Assembly (NCBI RefSeq): GCF_029931775.1
Contig: NC_079332.1
Coordinates: 19,475,803 to 19,539,802 of the forward strand
Direction of reading: 5' to 3'
DNA length: 64,000 bases
Source of the DNA: Euleptes europaea
Taxonomy: Eukaryota > Chordata > Lepidosauria > Squamata > Sphaerodactylidae
Part shown: in pieces, positions 26,201 through 38,200 of the stretch
Position numbering within the stretch: position 1 is the first letter of the stretch
Layout of the letters: the number at the start of each line of letters is the position of its first letter
Program-made: the position numbers and the translations under genes
The notes under the pieces: model-generated
Database searches by the model: none
The model's input: only the letters and a program-made list of their open reading frames with translations
What the model was told of the DNA's origin: nothing

Positions 26201-29200
26201 CCGGATAACCTACAAGAACCAATGAACTCTGACCGTGAAAGCCTTCGACAATAATAAATATCAAGTTACAAAATTCAAAATTTAAACATTAAAACAATTT
26301 GACGTGGAGATTTAAATTATCTTCCAATTCTATCTTTGGCACCCAGTTGGATCCCGATAGGGAGAGATGTTCCTATGGTGAACATAAGGAATCCCCAGGC
26401 TGACTCCCTGACACCAGGGCTTTCCACATGCAGGCTGATTTGGAAGTGGGGTCTCTCTCCAAGAAGGGAATCCTCTGTGTGTGTATGTGTGTGTGTTCTG
26501 TGGTGGTACAGCCTCCTGAGAAGATTGTACCATTTGCGCAGCTCTGTATCTTCTAGTTGGCCTGGGCTGCATCTGCTCTCTGATGTCTCTAACCATTGAA
26601 CTGGTCCTCTGCACAGAACGCCGGATGAGGCTGGGGCTGAAGTGGGGGGGGGGCGTTCACTCTTAGAATGAGGAGCCGGTTGTTGAGAAAATGAGAGAGG
26701 CCAGCAGCCTCCCCCCACCGCCCCAGTACGGAGCGCCCTGGAGTTCATTTCCGGCTCCCAAGGTTCCTCTTTGTCTGTTTCCTTGGCAGGTGGAGTTTGT
26801 GGTCGACCCCTCCATTAGCCCCAACGACCCGCTGGTGAAAAGTGCCATTGAGCAAGTGCGGTTCCGGATCTCAAACTCGAGCAGCGTGACTAGGCAGGTG
26901 GCCAGGGTGGGCACGGGGCACTGGTGGTCCTGCGGAGCAATTCCTTAGCCCTGGGGAGGGCATTCCAGAGGTGCCCTGGGTGCCTGTGGGTCAGCGCAGG
27001 CCTAGAGGAGTGAGGCCTCTTCCCTCCTTGGGGAGTCGGTGAGGCAGCCAGCTGGTAACCCCCACCCCTTCCCCGGTCAGCTGGGCCTCCCAGCTGGCCA
27101 CTCAGTGTGCTGGAGGAGATGAGACCCCTGGGAGGGGGTGGTGTTCGGGCTGAACTCTTTTCCTTCTTTTGAATGGCAGGATTAAAGTTCCCCAGACGCC
27201 AACCTCTCAGGAGTCGGGGGTCGGAGCCCCTTGGAGTGAGATGGAAGGCTGCTCCTCTCCCTCTGGGACAGAGGGGGCCGGCAGGCTGTGTGGGGCGGGG
27301 GAGAAGGTGCACCCCACCAAGTTCAGCTACCACCCTGTGACAGGTAAAGACCTTTCTTCCTCTGGCTTAGCTCCTCCCAGCCGGACCTTGGCCTCCCTGT
27401 GATGCCTTGCCTTGCGAGCGTCTGCTTCTCTCGTTCACCCTCTCCAGTGCCAGGCCTTGGACGCTCCCTGGGCTTCCTCCCCAAAATGCCTCGCCTCAGG
27501 ACAGCCCACCTTTTCTTCTGGTACTTGGTTTATGGGCACCCTTGGAATCCGTCGCAGAGCCAAGCAGACTGCGGCAACAACCCCACGCGCGGCAGTGTGC
27601 CAGGACCTGACTCCTCCTGTCCCCTTGCGGTTCCATCAGGGGGGGAGGAGTCTGACACAGCACAGGGGTGGAGCTGCCCTGCCCCCACCCAGGAGATGGA
27701 AGTGGAACTCGGGGAGCAAGCAGGTAAGGATTCGGGAGCATGGATAGAATCATAGACTCACAGAGTTGGAAGGTGCCATAGAGGCCATCTAGTCCAACCC
27801 CCTGCTTAATGCAGAATCAGACTAGAGCATCCCTGACAAGTGCTTTTCCAGCCTCTGCTTGAAGACTGCTATTGAGGGGGAGCTCACCACCTCCCCTGAT
27901 TCCACTGCTAAACAATTCTTACTGTAAAAAACCTTTCCCTAATATCCAGCTGATACCTTTCCACCCACAATTTAAACCCATTATTGCGAGCCCTACCCTC
28001 TGCTGCCAACAGAAACAGCTCCGTGCCCTCCTCTACGTGATAGCCCTTCAAATACTTCAAGAGAGCAATCCTGTCCCCCCTCAACCTCCTCTTTTCCAGA
28101 CTGAACGCTCCCAAGTCCCTCAGCCTTTCCTCGTAGGGCTGGATCTCCAGGCCCCTGGTCATCCTTGTCGCTCTCCTCTGCACCCACTCCATTCTGCCCA
28201 CATCCTTTTTGAAGTGAGGCCTCCAGAACTGCACACAATACGCCAGGTGCGGCCTGACAATGCAGGGTACAGCGGAACTATGACAATGATCCAGTCCGGT
28301 GGCCTGCTGCCAGGCCCTTCTGCGGCTAGGCGTTTGAGAATGTCCTGTGGGAAGTGTCCCTTGAGTGCCTCGATCTAGCAGGGCTCAGTCTGGCAAGGGG
28401 GTCTGCGTGACGATGTTTGCCTGAGCTGCCGGCCACATGGTATCCATCCACAGCAGCGCCCGGGTCTTGGGGGCAAGGATGGGGCTGGAAGGAGTTGCAC
28501 TGTCTAGGCCAGGGAAGGAGCCAGCAGTTTCTTGTGGAGCTGCTGGCTTGCCTCTTCTCTCCCATCCCACAATGGCAAAGAAAAGCCTCCCTCCCCACCC
28601 TTCTGAGGGCTGGGGTAAATCCTTATGATCCTGTGGCACTACAGTGCAGCAGTGCGGTCCTCTTCGGACCCCCTCCCGTAAAATCAACTTAAGATGGCAC
28701 TGCAAAGAAATGAGACCTGCAAGATGGCCACCTCCACTTCTGTGTCTGCGGTGGTCCACGTGTCAGCCACGGAATGGCAACAGCCACATGACAGGAACCA
28801 GGCAAGATCTCTGTGTGTTTCTGTTCTGACTCTGAGGACACATTTTCTTTTTCTCTCTCAGTGGTAGATCCTCTGCTTGGCATGCAGAAGGTCTCAGGTT
28901 CAATCCCCGGCATCTCCAGTTAAAGGGACTAGGCAGGTAGGTGATGTGAAAGACTCCTGCCTGCCTGAGACCCTGGAGAGCCGCTGCCAGTCTGAGTAGA
29001 CAATACTGACCTTGAAGGACCAAGGCTCTGATTCAGTATAAGGCAGCCCCATGTGTTCAGGGAGGGGCTGTGGCTCAGTGGTAGAGCCTCTACTTGGCAT
29101 GCAGAAGGTCCCAGGTTCAATCCCCGGCATCTCCAGTTAAAGGAACTAGGCAGGTAGGTAATGTGAAAGACCCCTGCCTGAGACCCTGGAGAGCTGCTGC

Positions 29201-32200
29201 CTGTCTGAGTAGACAATACTGACTTTGATGGACCCAGGGTCTGATTCAGTACAAGGCAGCTTAATGTGTTCATGTGTCTTTCCCCTGGCAGTGTACGTGG
29301 ACGAGGCCTCGTGGAAGCGTCACATCCCTCCCCTCCCAGCCCACAGAGAATTTGGCCACGGATGGGCTCTTGTGAGCGACATTTTGCTCTCCCTGCCTCT
29401 CTCCATCTTTGTCCAGATCATCCAAGTCAGTTATAAGGTGCGGGAAGCTGCTCTCGGCGGAGGGCCATGGGGGTGGGAGTGCCAGCAGAGGCTCTTGACA
29501 CGCGCCCCCCCCCCCAGCGTCTCAGCCAGCTGCACCCAGCGCAGAGCTGGGTCCTTTGTGGCTGCTGCGTCTTTTGAACTCTTTACTTGCAGCCTGGAAA
29601 GGGGCCGCTGCGGTTTGCCGGAGGGTTGGGAGAGGAGATCGGAGGGACTCTTTTCGGCAGCTGGTTCACTTCTGAACAAAGTTGTTGAGGCTCTCATGAA
29701 AGCGGTTTGGATTCGATCCGGTCTTGCCCGCTTCGCTAAATTTTAATACCTTTTAGGTGGATAATCTGGAGGAGTATTTAAATGATCCCCTGAAGAGGCA
29801 CACATTGATCAGGTATCTCCCCAGATCAATTAGACAAAAGCTGCTTTATAAAAGGTGAGCACCTTTGTTCATTTCTTTTCTTTAGAACGATTTGCGTACC
29901 ACTTTTCAATTACATTTCATTAAAACAAACAAATCACGGTACATTAAAAGCAGCAGAAAACAAGCCACAGCTGAGCACAGGAGAGTGAAAAGCCTCCGTT
30001 ACCAAGACCACAGCAAAACCCAAGGCTTTAACTTGCCTTTGAGAAGGTAGCAGCAAGCCTCCCATGTGAGAGCCGTCCAGAGTTCTGGGGCTGCAACAGA
30101 GAAGACCCTGCCCCTTGCGGAGACAAACGTAGCCACCACATAAGATGGAAAGTTAAGCCGGGCCCTATTAATACATGCGGGGAGGGGAATCATATTTGTG
30201 AACTTGGGATGAACAGTTGTCTTTTCTGAATAATGGATAAACATCGGGGTGGGGGGAGAATGGAACAGTGACACCAACATACAGCAAAAGCTGTCCTTGT
30301 CAAGCCATTATCATTCTCCTTCTTTGATAAGGTGCATGTGGGGGGTGGGGAAAATTCTTGACTATGTGACAGAGCCTGAGAAATATCTGTTTAGGCAGAA
30401 CTCACAGCCAAGGAGTGCAGGGGTGGTTGAGGATGCTGCTTGTGAAAGGATTCAGCAGAGCTGCTGGCCAGCTGCATCAACTGGGGCATAGAAGTAGCGG
30501 AGCTACCGTCACAGTCCTGCCTACTTAATTTCGGACCTGGCATCCCACCCGCAGAATTGGAAGGCTCCTTGACAGACTGAGACAAAGATGGCGAGCGATT
30601 GTCTAAACACTGAAACCTGTTTTCAGTTGCCAGCTGGGAAGTTAGAAAAACATCCTTCCTACTTTGCTTATGATGTGAACTTGTTATATCCCTAAAAGGG
30701 CATGCTCTTTTCAGGCCCATTGAATTAAAAGATATGTAAAACAGAAATTTTTATAATTCTAGAATAACTAAAATACCTGTAAAAATTCTAAATACCTAAA
30801 ATCAGTATACAATATACATAAAAACTTTGTCACTGGGGCACCACTAGGGCTGCCGGACCTTTCCATCCCACCTGGGTGAGGCCATCGCAGTCTTCAGAAC
30901 ATGAGGGGGCTTCTCTCGAGTAAAGAGTTGAGCAGATGACCAGATGAAGCTCACTGAGGGCGGCTGTTACTGGTCAGACAAAGGAGGGCAGAGTGGGATG
31001 TGTGCTGGCTTTGCCTGCCCTTGAGACATTTGAGAAGAGGAGGGCCTGGCGTCTGCATCCTACCTTCTCACCTTCCTCCCACACCACGCACATTTTAATA
31101 TTGAGGGTCCTCGTCCTCCACTAAGTACCCATCTGCTGGTCCAATAGATAAGCAGTCTAAAGCAGCATGCGTCTGGAGAAGGCAGCCTGCTTAAAGGAGC
31201 TCTGGGGACCACTGATACCTCCCCGGGGACCCCTCTGCTGTGGGTGCCCTTAGTAGGTCCAGGTCAGAATGCCTCATTCTTGATCAGCAAGGGGTCCTCA
31301 ACACAGACTGTGTTGCAAAAGGCTGCGTGTTAGAAAAGTGACCCTTGCCTCTCCGGGGTGACGGGGAGGGAGAACAGCGAGCCCCACCCAGTTTGAAAAA
31401 CTGGAATTGGATGTTTTGCTGAACGTGAGAGGGGGCCTGCCTCTGAACCAAGGTCACCCAGAAATTCCCTTCCCCACAGGAGGTACATCTTTTCTGTCGT
31501 GGAGAGCCTGCAGCGACTGTGTTACATGGGGCTGGTGCAGTTTGGTCCCACAGAGAAGTTCCAAGAAAAAGATCAGGTAACACCAGGGTGGGGTGGGGGC
31601 TGTTTGTTTCCCAGACCTTTTAGTTCCTCTTGGGGAAAGGAATGGTGGCTGGTGACCAAGCCACACAGTTCTTGTCCCGCATTGTGACCTCTGAGCTGGG
31701 GTTGTTCCCACACCAGATGGCTGTGTGTTGCAGGGCCTTGAGTGGACCAACCAAGCGCTGGAGCCGTGGCAAAGGCTGGCCCATCAACCCCCCTTTTCTC
31801 TTCAGTGACCAAGATTGCAGATGTATGCATCCCCCTGTCTTGGAGGGGGCACAGCCATGGCCCGGCTTCTTGGCAAAACTCTCAAGAAAAGGGATCCCCT
31901 GCGTGGTGTTTCCATGCTTCTCCAAGAAAGGCACATGTCCCATACTCCAGTTCCTGGTAGCCAGCGTAGAGCTGAGGAGGGGCTTCAGGAGCTGGCCATT
32001 TGGGGGCTTTTGCTCCCTGGCTTTGTGGGCTCACAGCCTTTTTTTAAAAAGCCCAAGCTGGCTTTGAAATCAGGGAGGGGAGAACCGCATCGGAGCCCCA
32101 GAATGTTGAAGGATATGCCAGTGAAGCTTCTGTGCGAGAGGGGGAGGTTGCGCATGCTGTCTGGTTCTAGGCTGGCTAATACTACTAGAGGCTAAGCGAA

Positions 32201-35200
32201 TGGAAGGAGAAAACCGTCACAGGTGGGGGCATTTTGCACTGAGCGCCCCCTTTATCGTTCTGTCTGCTGGCCTGGAGCGACGGACTTCAGTGCAGCGGGC
32301 AGCTTGGCGGGCACCTTAACAAGCCTTCTGCGGTTATGGCCACCACGAAGCCCTACGAAGGAAGGCCGAAGGAGCACTGTGGACATTCAGCCTGGAGAGG
32401 AGATGACTTGAGAAATGATATGATAAACATCTTCAGGTGCTTGAAGGGCTGATATAGATGAGGGTGGCCCAGAAGATCGGACCAGAACCAACGGGTTGAA
32501 ATTAAATCAAAAGAGTTTTCAACTAAACATTAAGAAGAATTTTCTAACAGTGAGAGCGGTTCCTCAGTGGAACAGGCTTCCTCGGGAGGCAGTGAGCTCT
32601 CCTTCCCTGGAGGTTTTTAAGGAGAGGCTAGCTGGTCATCTGTCAGCAATGCTGATTCTATGACCTTAGGCAGATCATCAGAGGAAGGGCAGGAAGGGTT
32701 GCGTCAATGTTTGGCTCTCTTGGCCCTTTCTTGCATGCCCAGGGTAATGCCGATTGCATTACCTTGGGGGTCAGGAAGCAATTTTCCTCCAGGCCAGATT
32801 GGCCCAGGGATCCTGGAGGGTTCCCCCCCCCATCTTCTGGGCATGGAGTAGGGGTCACTGGGGTGTGTGGGGGGAGGTAGTTGTGAATTTTCTGCATTGT
32901 GCAGGTGGTTGGACTAGATGACTGTGGTGGTCCCTTCCAACTCTGATTCTGTTTTTCTATGTCCGCTGGCAGTGAATGCCACAATTGAATTACCTGTTGA
33001 GTAAGGAAGCATTTCCTTGTGTCTGCCCTGAACAGAAATGGGAAAGGCCTTTTGATCTGGGCACCTTGTGTGACTTGCAGGTGTTTGTATACATCAAGAG
33101 GAATGCCGTGATTGTGGACACCACCATTTGTGAGCCCCACTACAATTTGGCTCAAAGCAGCCGCCCTTTCGACCGGCGCTCGTATGTTCTGAGCACTCTG
33201 CAAGACGTGGAGAATTTCTGGTTTGACCTGCAGTGCGTCTGCCTGAACACGCCCCTCGGTATGGAGGTGCCTCCTGCTGCCGCGCTGCTTTCTCTCCCTT
33301 CCTGCTCTGGCTCCTCTCCCAGGCCCCAGCGGTCGCAGGGAAGAGGCTCATCATTACTTGCCTCGTCTCAGACCCTCCAGAGGGTTGCTGCTGACCAGTT
33401 TTGTTTGCCTTGCCAGGAATCGTCCGCCATCCCCGTGCCAAGAGAAGTGGAACCTCAGTGGACAACGCTGATGCGGGCGTTGCTCTGGATGCAACGTTGG
33501 AGCAAGAGTCAGCGGCGCACAGGCACAATCTGGAGCGCAAGTGTGCTATGCTGGAGTACACGACGTACGCCTCCTGAGCTGCTTGGGGCTGTGGCAGTTA
33601 GTGGTTTGCCTCTGTGGAGGGCCTGTCGTAGTGGGTGGCTCCTTCCATCCCCCAGGAGCAGCAGGACTCCCAGAGGCTTCACACTTCTCGGGGGGGGGAA
33701 TCCTCTTTTGTTCTTGTCTTGCCTTTACTGAAGGAAGCGGGGCTTCAGGCGACCCGACTCCTTGAAGGCTGGTCCTGGCACTGAATTGGATGTGCAGCCG
33801 CCCTGCTGGCGGTGGGGAGATTGCCGATTTAATGCCTGCAGGGGGCACGAGTGTGTTTAGAGAAATCCATGGCGTGGTCGGCCTCTGCCAGTGCAGACGG
33901 ACATGCATCTCTGGGCACAGATTCTCTCAGAGCATGGCTGGGTGTGCTTATCTCGGCCAGCTCTTTAAGCAAGCTTGCTTCCCTCATCCCCGTTTTGGCT
34001 TCACCAATCAACCCATGAGGGTGGGTGGGGGGTCCAGGACACCAAAAGAGAGAGACTAGCCCAGGTTTCCCCAGTCTTGCAGCGCTTGGAGGGGAACCTG
34101 TCCGTCCCCCCAACCATCCTAGTCTGACCACCATTCCAGACTGCCTCATAGCCTGGGACCTAAAGCTGCTTCCTGACTTTTTTCTCCCCAGAGGACGCCG
34201 AGAGGTTGTGGATGACGGTTCCATTCCTGGAGATGGGCTGGGAGCAGGCGGGCTGGATTCCAGCTTTTACGGCCACTTAAAACGCAACTGGATTTGGACA
34301 AGCTACATTATCAACAAGACCAGGAAGGTAAGGATTTCCAGCCTGGAGCTCTGTTTCTCCTTTAACAGGAAGCCGGTTGTTTCCAGAAATATCCTCCTGG
34401 CTGCCCGTGCTCTCCCTGGCAGGAGCAGGAATTCTTGTGTGAAGACTGGGTAGGTTTTCTGCTAAAGGCGGTGGATAGTCAATTTTCTGTGGGACCGGTG
34501 GAGTTTTTCCTGCTGACCCTGGGAAGTTAGCTTGTGCGTCTTCTCAAGCACATATTCAGCTGTCCACCAAAGGAAGGAAGCTCAACTGATCAGTCGTGGG
34601 ATGGCAGCAAAGGGGTGGTCAGGTTAGTCAGTTGTATCAGAATACCACCAAAATCTTGTGGCACCTTTTAAAGACTAACAATGCTCCTTTCAGTAGGAGG
34701 TTTTTGTGGGTTGCAGCTCACTTCCTCAGACAGATATCTGTCTGTCTGTCTCCCCTGATGGGAGTCTGTGGTAAAACCAGCTGCGGTGCCACCGTCAGGC
34801 CTGATGGCCTGGGCTCTCTGTCTGCTTTTCCAGGTTGAGGCTTATCTCTTGGACAGGGCCCAAGTCCTGTGTGAAGCTTCCCTGCCTGGTGGCTGAGCAC
34901 CTGCTGTGTGTCGGGTGCCCATCGGAGCCTCTGGAGCCCCAGGACCAGTATCGGGGGGGGAGTCTTTTTGAAATTTATGGGTCAAATAAGGTGTACCTGT
35001 GAAGCTGCTGAGTCAGACTTTCGGCCCTTCAGGGTCAGGCATGTCTACTCAGAGCTCTCCAGGGTCTCAGGTGGGGGCCTTTTGCCTGGTCCTTTTTAAT
35101 GGGAGATACTGGGGATTGAACTTGGGACCTCCTGCAATGCCAAGCAGATGCTCTGCCACTAAGCCAAAGACTGGCACTCTCCAGTGGTTTCCTTGAACCG

Positions 35201-38200
35201 AGGCGCCTGGGAGCGCAGTTCATGTTTGGACTCCAGTGTGAGGGGGGGAGAGGGTTTAAGCATCCCCCCACCCGGTTGAGTCTGAACTGAGATTTTAAGC
35301 TCTGGAGGCAGGATGTAACACCTGGTCTCACCCTGACGGCCACTGTGGTGTAGTGGTTAGAGTTTGTGACTAGGATGGTAGACATGATAGAGGTCTATAA
35401 AATTATGCATGGTTTGGAGAGAGTGGACAGGGAGAAGTTTTTCTCCCTCTCCCATAATACTAGAACACTGGGTCATCTGCTAAAGCTGGAGGGTGAGAGA
35501 TTCAAAACAGATAAAAGGAAGTATTTTTTCACACAACACATAGTTAAATTGTGGAACTCCCTGCCCCAGGATGTGGTGATGGCTGCCAGCTTGGACGGCT
35601 TTAAGAGGGGAGTGGACATATTCATGGAGGAGAGGGGTATTCATGGCTATTAGTTAAAATGGATACTAGTCATGCTGCATACCTATTCTCTCTAGTATCA
35701 GAGGAGCATGCCTATTATCTTAGGTGCCGTGGAACACAGGCAGGAGAATGCTGCTGTTGTCTTGTTAGTGGCTTCCTGGAGGCACCTGGTTGGCCACTGT
35801 GCGAACAGACTGCTAGACTAGATGGACCTTGGTCTGATCCAGCAGGGCCTTTCTTATGTTCTTAGGATCTGGGAGACCCAGATTCAAATCCCCGCTCAGT
35901 CATGGAAGTCTGCTGGGTGACCTGGGGCCAGTTACACACTCTCAACCTCACCTACCATGCAGGGTTGCTTTGAGGATAAAATGGGAGAGAACTTTGGGTC
36001 CTCATTGGAGACAGAGGGGGGTACAAATAGAGTAAATAAGCCCCTGCCCATCTGTGGTTCTTTTGATTATCAATCCCCACTTTTAAAGCTAAGGATGACT
36101 CTTTGATCGATCAGCTTTGCATGTGTGTAAAGCTCAGAATTTCTCCTGACCGGGGGTGGGGGGCACGCCTTGAGGCGCTGCAGATTTTGACTAGGGTGAC
36201 AAGCTGCCCTTTGCCACTGGCAATCTCACCCCAGGCTGCCGCTTGCAGGGTCCGTGGGGCCTGGCTGTCCCGGCTCTTTCTGGTGGAGTTTTGCTTTGCT
36301 TCTAGGAGAATGCCGCTTCTGAAATTGGGCACACCGTGAGACTCCAGACCTTCCTGACCAGACGCCCCCTTCCACTGGGCACCAGAGGTAACGGGATGTG
36401 GCGGGCACCAGAGCCGAGCTTGCAGGGGCTGCCGCAATGTTGGAGGCACTGTCGTGGAGGTGCTTTCTGAACTCATGAAATGTGGTGGGGGCGGGGGGGC
36501 TGAAATCCGGGACACCTTGACCTGATCCATTAGAACTCTGTTCTGGGTGCAGATCTTGGTGCAGAAAAGCACTTGACCAAACTGGGCTGTGTCAGCTGGA
36601 TGGAGCTCTGTTTTCTTCCCTCTTATCTGTTTTCTAAGGTCACCACAAACTGGTTCATACCGAGGACCACTGAGATTCTTTTTATCTTTAAACCGGGGTG
36701 TCAGACATACAGCCTGCAGGCCAGATCCAGTCCCTTGAGTGCTCTTATCTGGCCTGCGAGCCAGCCGAAGCAGCCCCCCCCCCCAAACTTCCAATCTGGG
36801 CTGGCAAGGCATGGCCTGGCCAAGTGACATTTATGTCATAACCAGCCCTCATAACAAATGAGTTTGACACCCCTGATTTAAACATTGTGAAAATCTGGGC
36901 AGGGACTTGAAACAATACATCTTGAGCTGTGAACTGCCCCCTTATTTTAATCTGTATATGGTTAGCATAGAAGAAGCAATTGGATGCCAAAATGCTGGGA
37001 CAATTATATTGCTCAGATTGTGATTTCAGAGGATGCAGCAGATGAACTCAGTTTCTTGCTCCTGCTGGTGAGATGGTTCCTCCTTCCTCTTGCCATCCGC
37101 TGCTTTCACTCTAGCCCATCACTGAAGAGCATCCCCTGGCCCCCTGTGGGAATGTTGAGAGCCCGAGGCCCCCTGCCCTGGGGTCTGCCTCCCGTAGGTT
37201 GGCTGGCGTGCTGCCATGGAGTTTGGCGGCTGTGCCGGTGGGGGAACCTAGACTGAATGGCCGGTGTCGCTCAGGTGGCGGTGGTCCTCCGTGGGGAGAA
37301 GGGCTGCTGGGGGCAGAAGTTCCTGCCCAGAAAGAAGACTTAGTGGAGATCGAGAAAGAAGCGGCGCTGAACAGGAGCAAGAGAGTGAGGGGCGGGAAGA
37401 GCCAGAAGCGGAGGCGGCCAAAGAAGGAGCTGGGGAAGAAGACAAAGAAGCGGAAGAGGAAGAGAGGTACGGTTCCCCCTATCCTGCCGGCAGGGCTTGG
37501 GGGGAGGGTGGGGGGAGCATGGGACTCCTCTGCCTTAAGCTTTGGGTCCCTCGAAAGCCAGCTGGGAGTGTCAAGCACTTCTTTCCACACTAAAGTTTCT
37601 CTGCTGGCTGCTTCGGGCCAGGGAGGCTCCGCATTTCAAATTGTCCCGACTGAATATCCGAGGAGCGTTGACTTCTAAGACTCTGGGTGGTCAGAGGTGC
37701 TGTCCCGGACTGGGTTGCTCCAGCGGGGGTTTGACACTCAGCCCATGATGGAGCCTCTTGGTGGCGCTGCAGAGCTAACTCAGGCAGTCCAAGCAAAGGG
37801 GAGCCGCAATTAAAGGGTTGCCTTTTTCCTTTCTGGGGGCCACTAAGAGGGCCCCCCCGGAGAAAAGAGCAAAAAGCCCCGCTACCATGACGAGGCAGAT
37901 CAGAGCGCCCTGCAGAGGATGACTCGCCTGCGTGTCACCTGGACTGCGCCAGAGGACAGCCTGCTGATGCTGTGCCGGATTGCAAGTAATGTGCTGAATG
38001 CCAAGGTGAGTGAGGGGGGGTGCCGTTGCTTGGCAGTCGTATCAAAGCGGGAAGGAGCCATCTTGCTCCGAATCTGCATCTTCAGAGAGCCAGCGTGGTG
38101 TAGTGGTTAAGAGCGGTGGTTTGGAGTGGTGGAGTCTGATCTGGAGAACTGGGTTCAGTTCCCCCACTCCTCCACACGAGCGGCGGAGGCTAATCTGGTG

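Larger units (their letters stand above)
24685..26252 (+). mobile_element. Penelope-like element, 5'-truncated, with inverted terminal repeats
   Basis: About 1.57 kb flanked by perfect 12-bp target duplications AATAAATATCAA (24673-24684 and 26253-26264). Inverted repeats of about 365 bp, roughly 98% alike where I compared them, lie at 24685-25050 and 25854-26223. Between them are the last part of a Penelope-type reverse transcriptase ([15 protein letters not shown] near 25160-25205) and a GIY-YIG endonuclease ([20 protein letters not shown], then TGHRVLF and HREAIEI) at 25329-25889. The copy is truncated and broken in a few places but looks young. Each terminal repeat carries a hammerhead-ribozyme-like motif. 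Inserted in a GTF3C1 intron. Confidence 0.88.

Noticed and set aside
27908-28234. A 108-codon minus-strand protein
   Set aside because: It is the C-terminal tail of CR1 ORF2, not a host gene.
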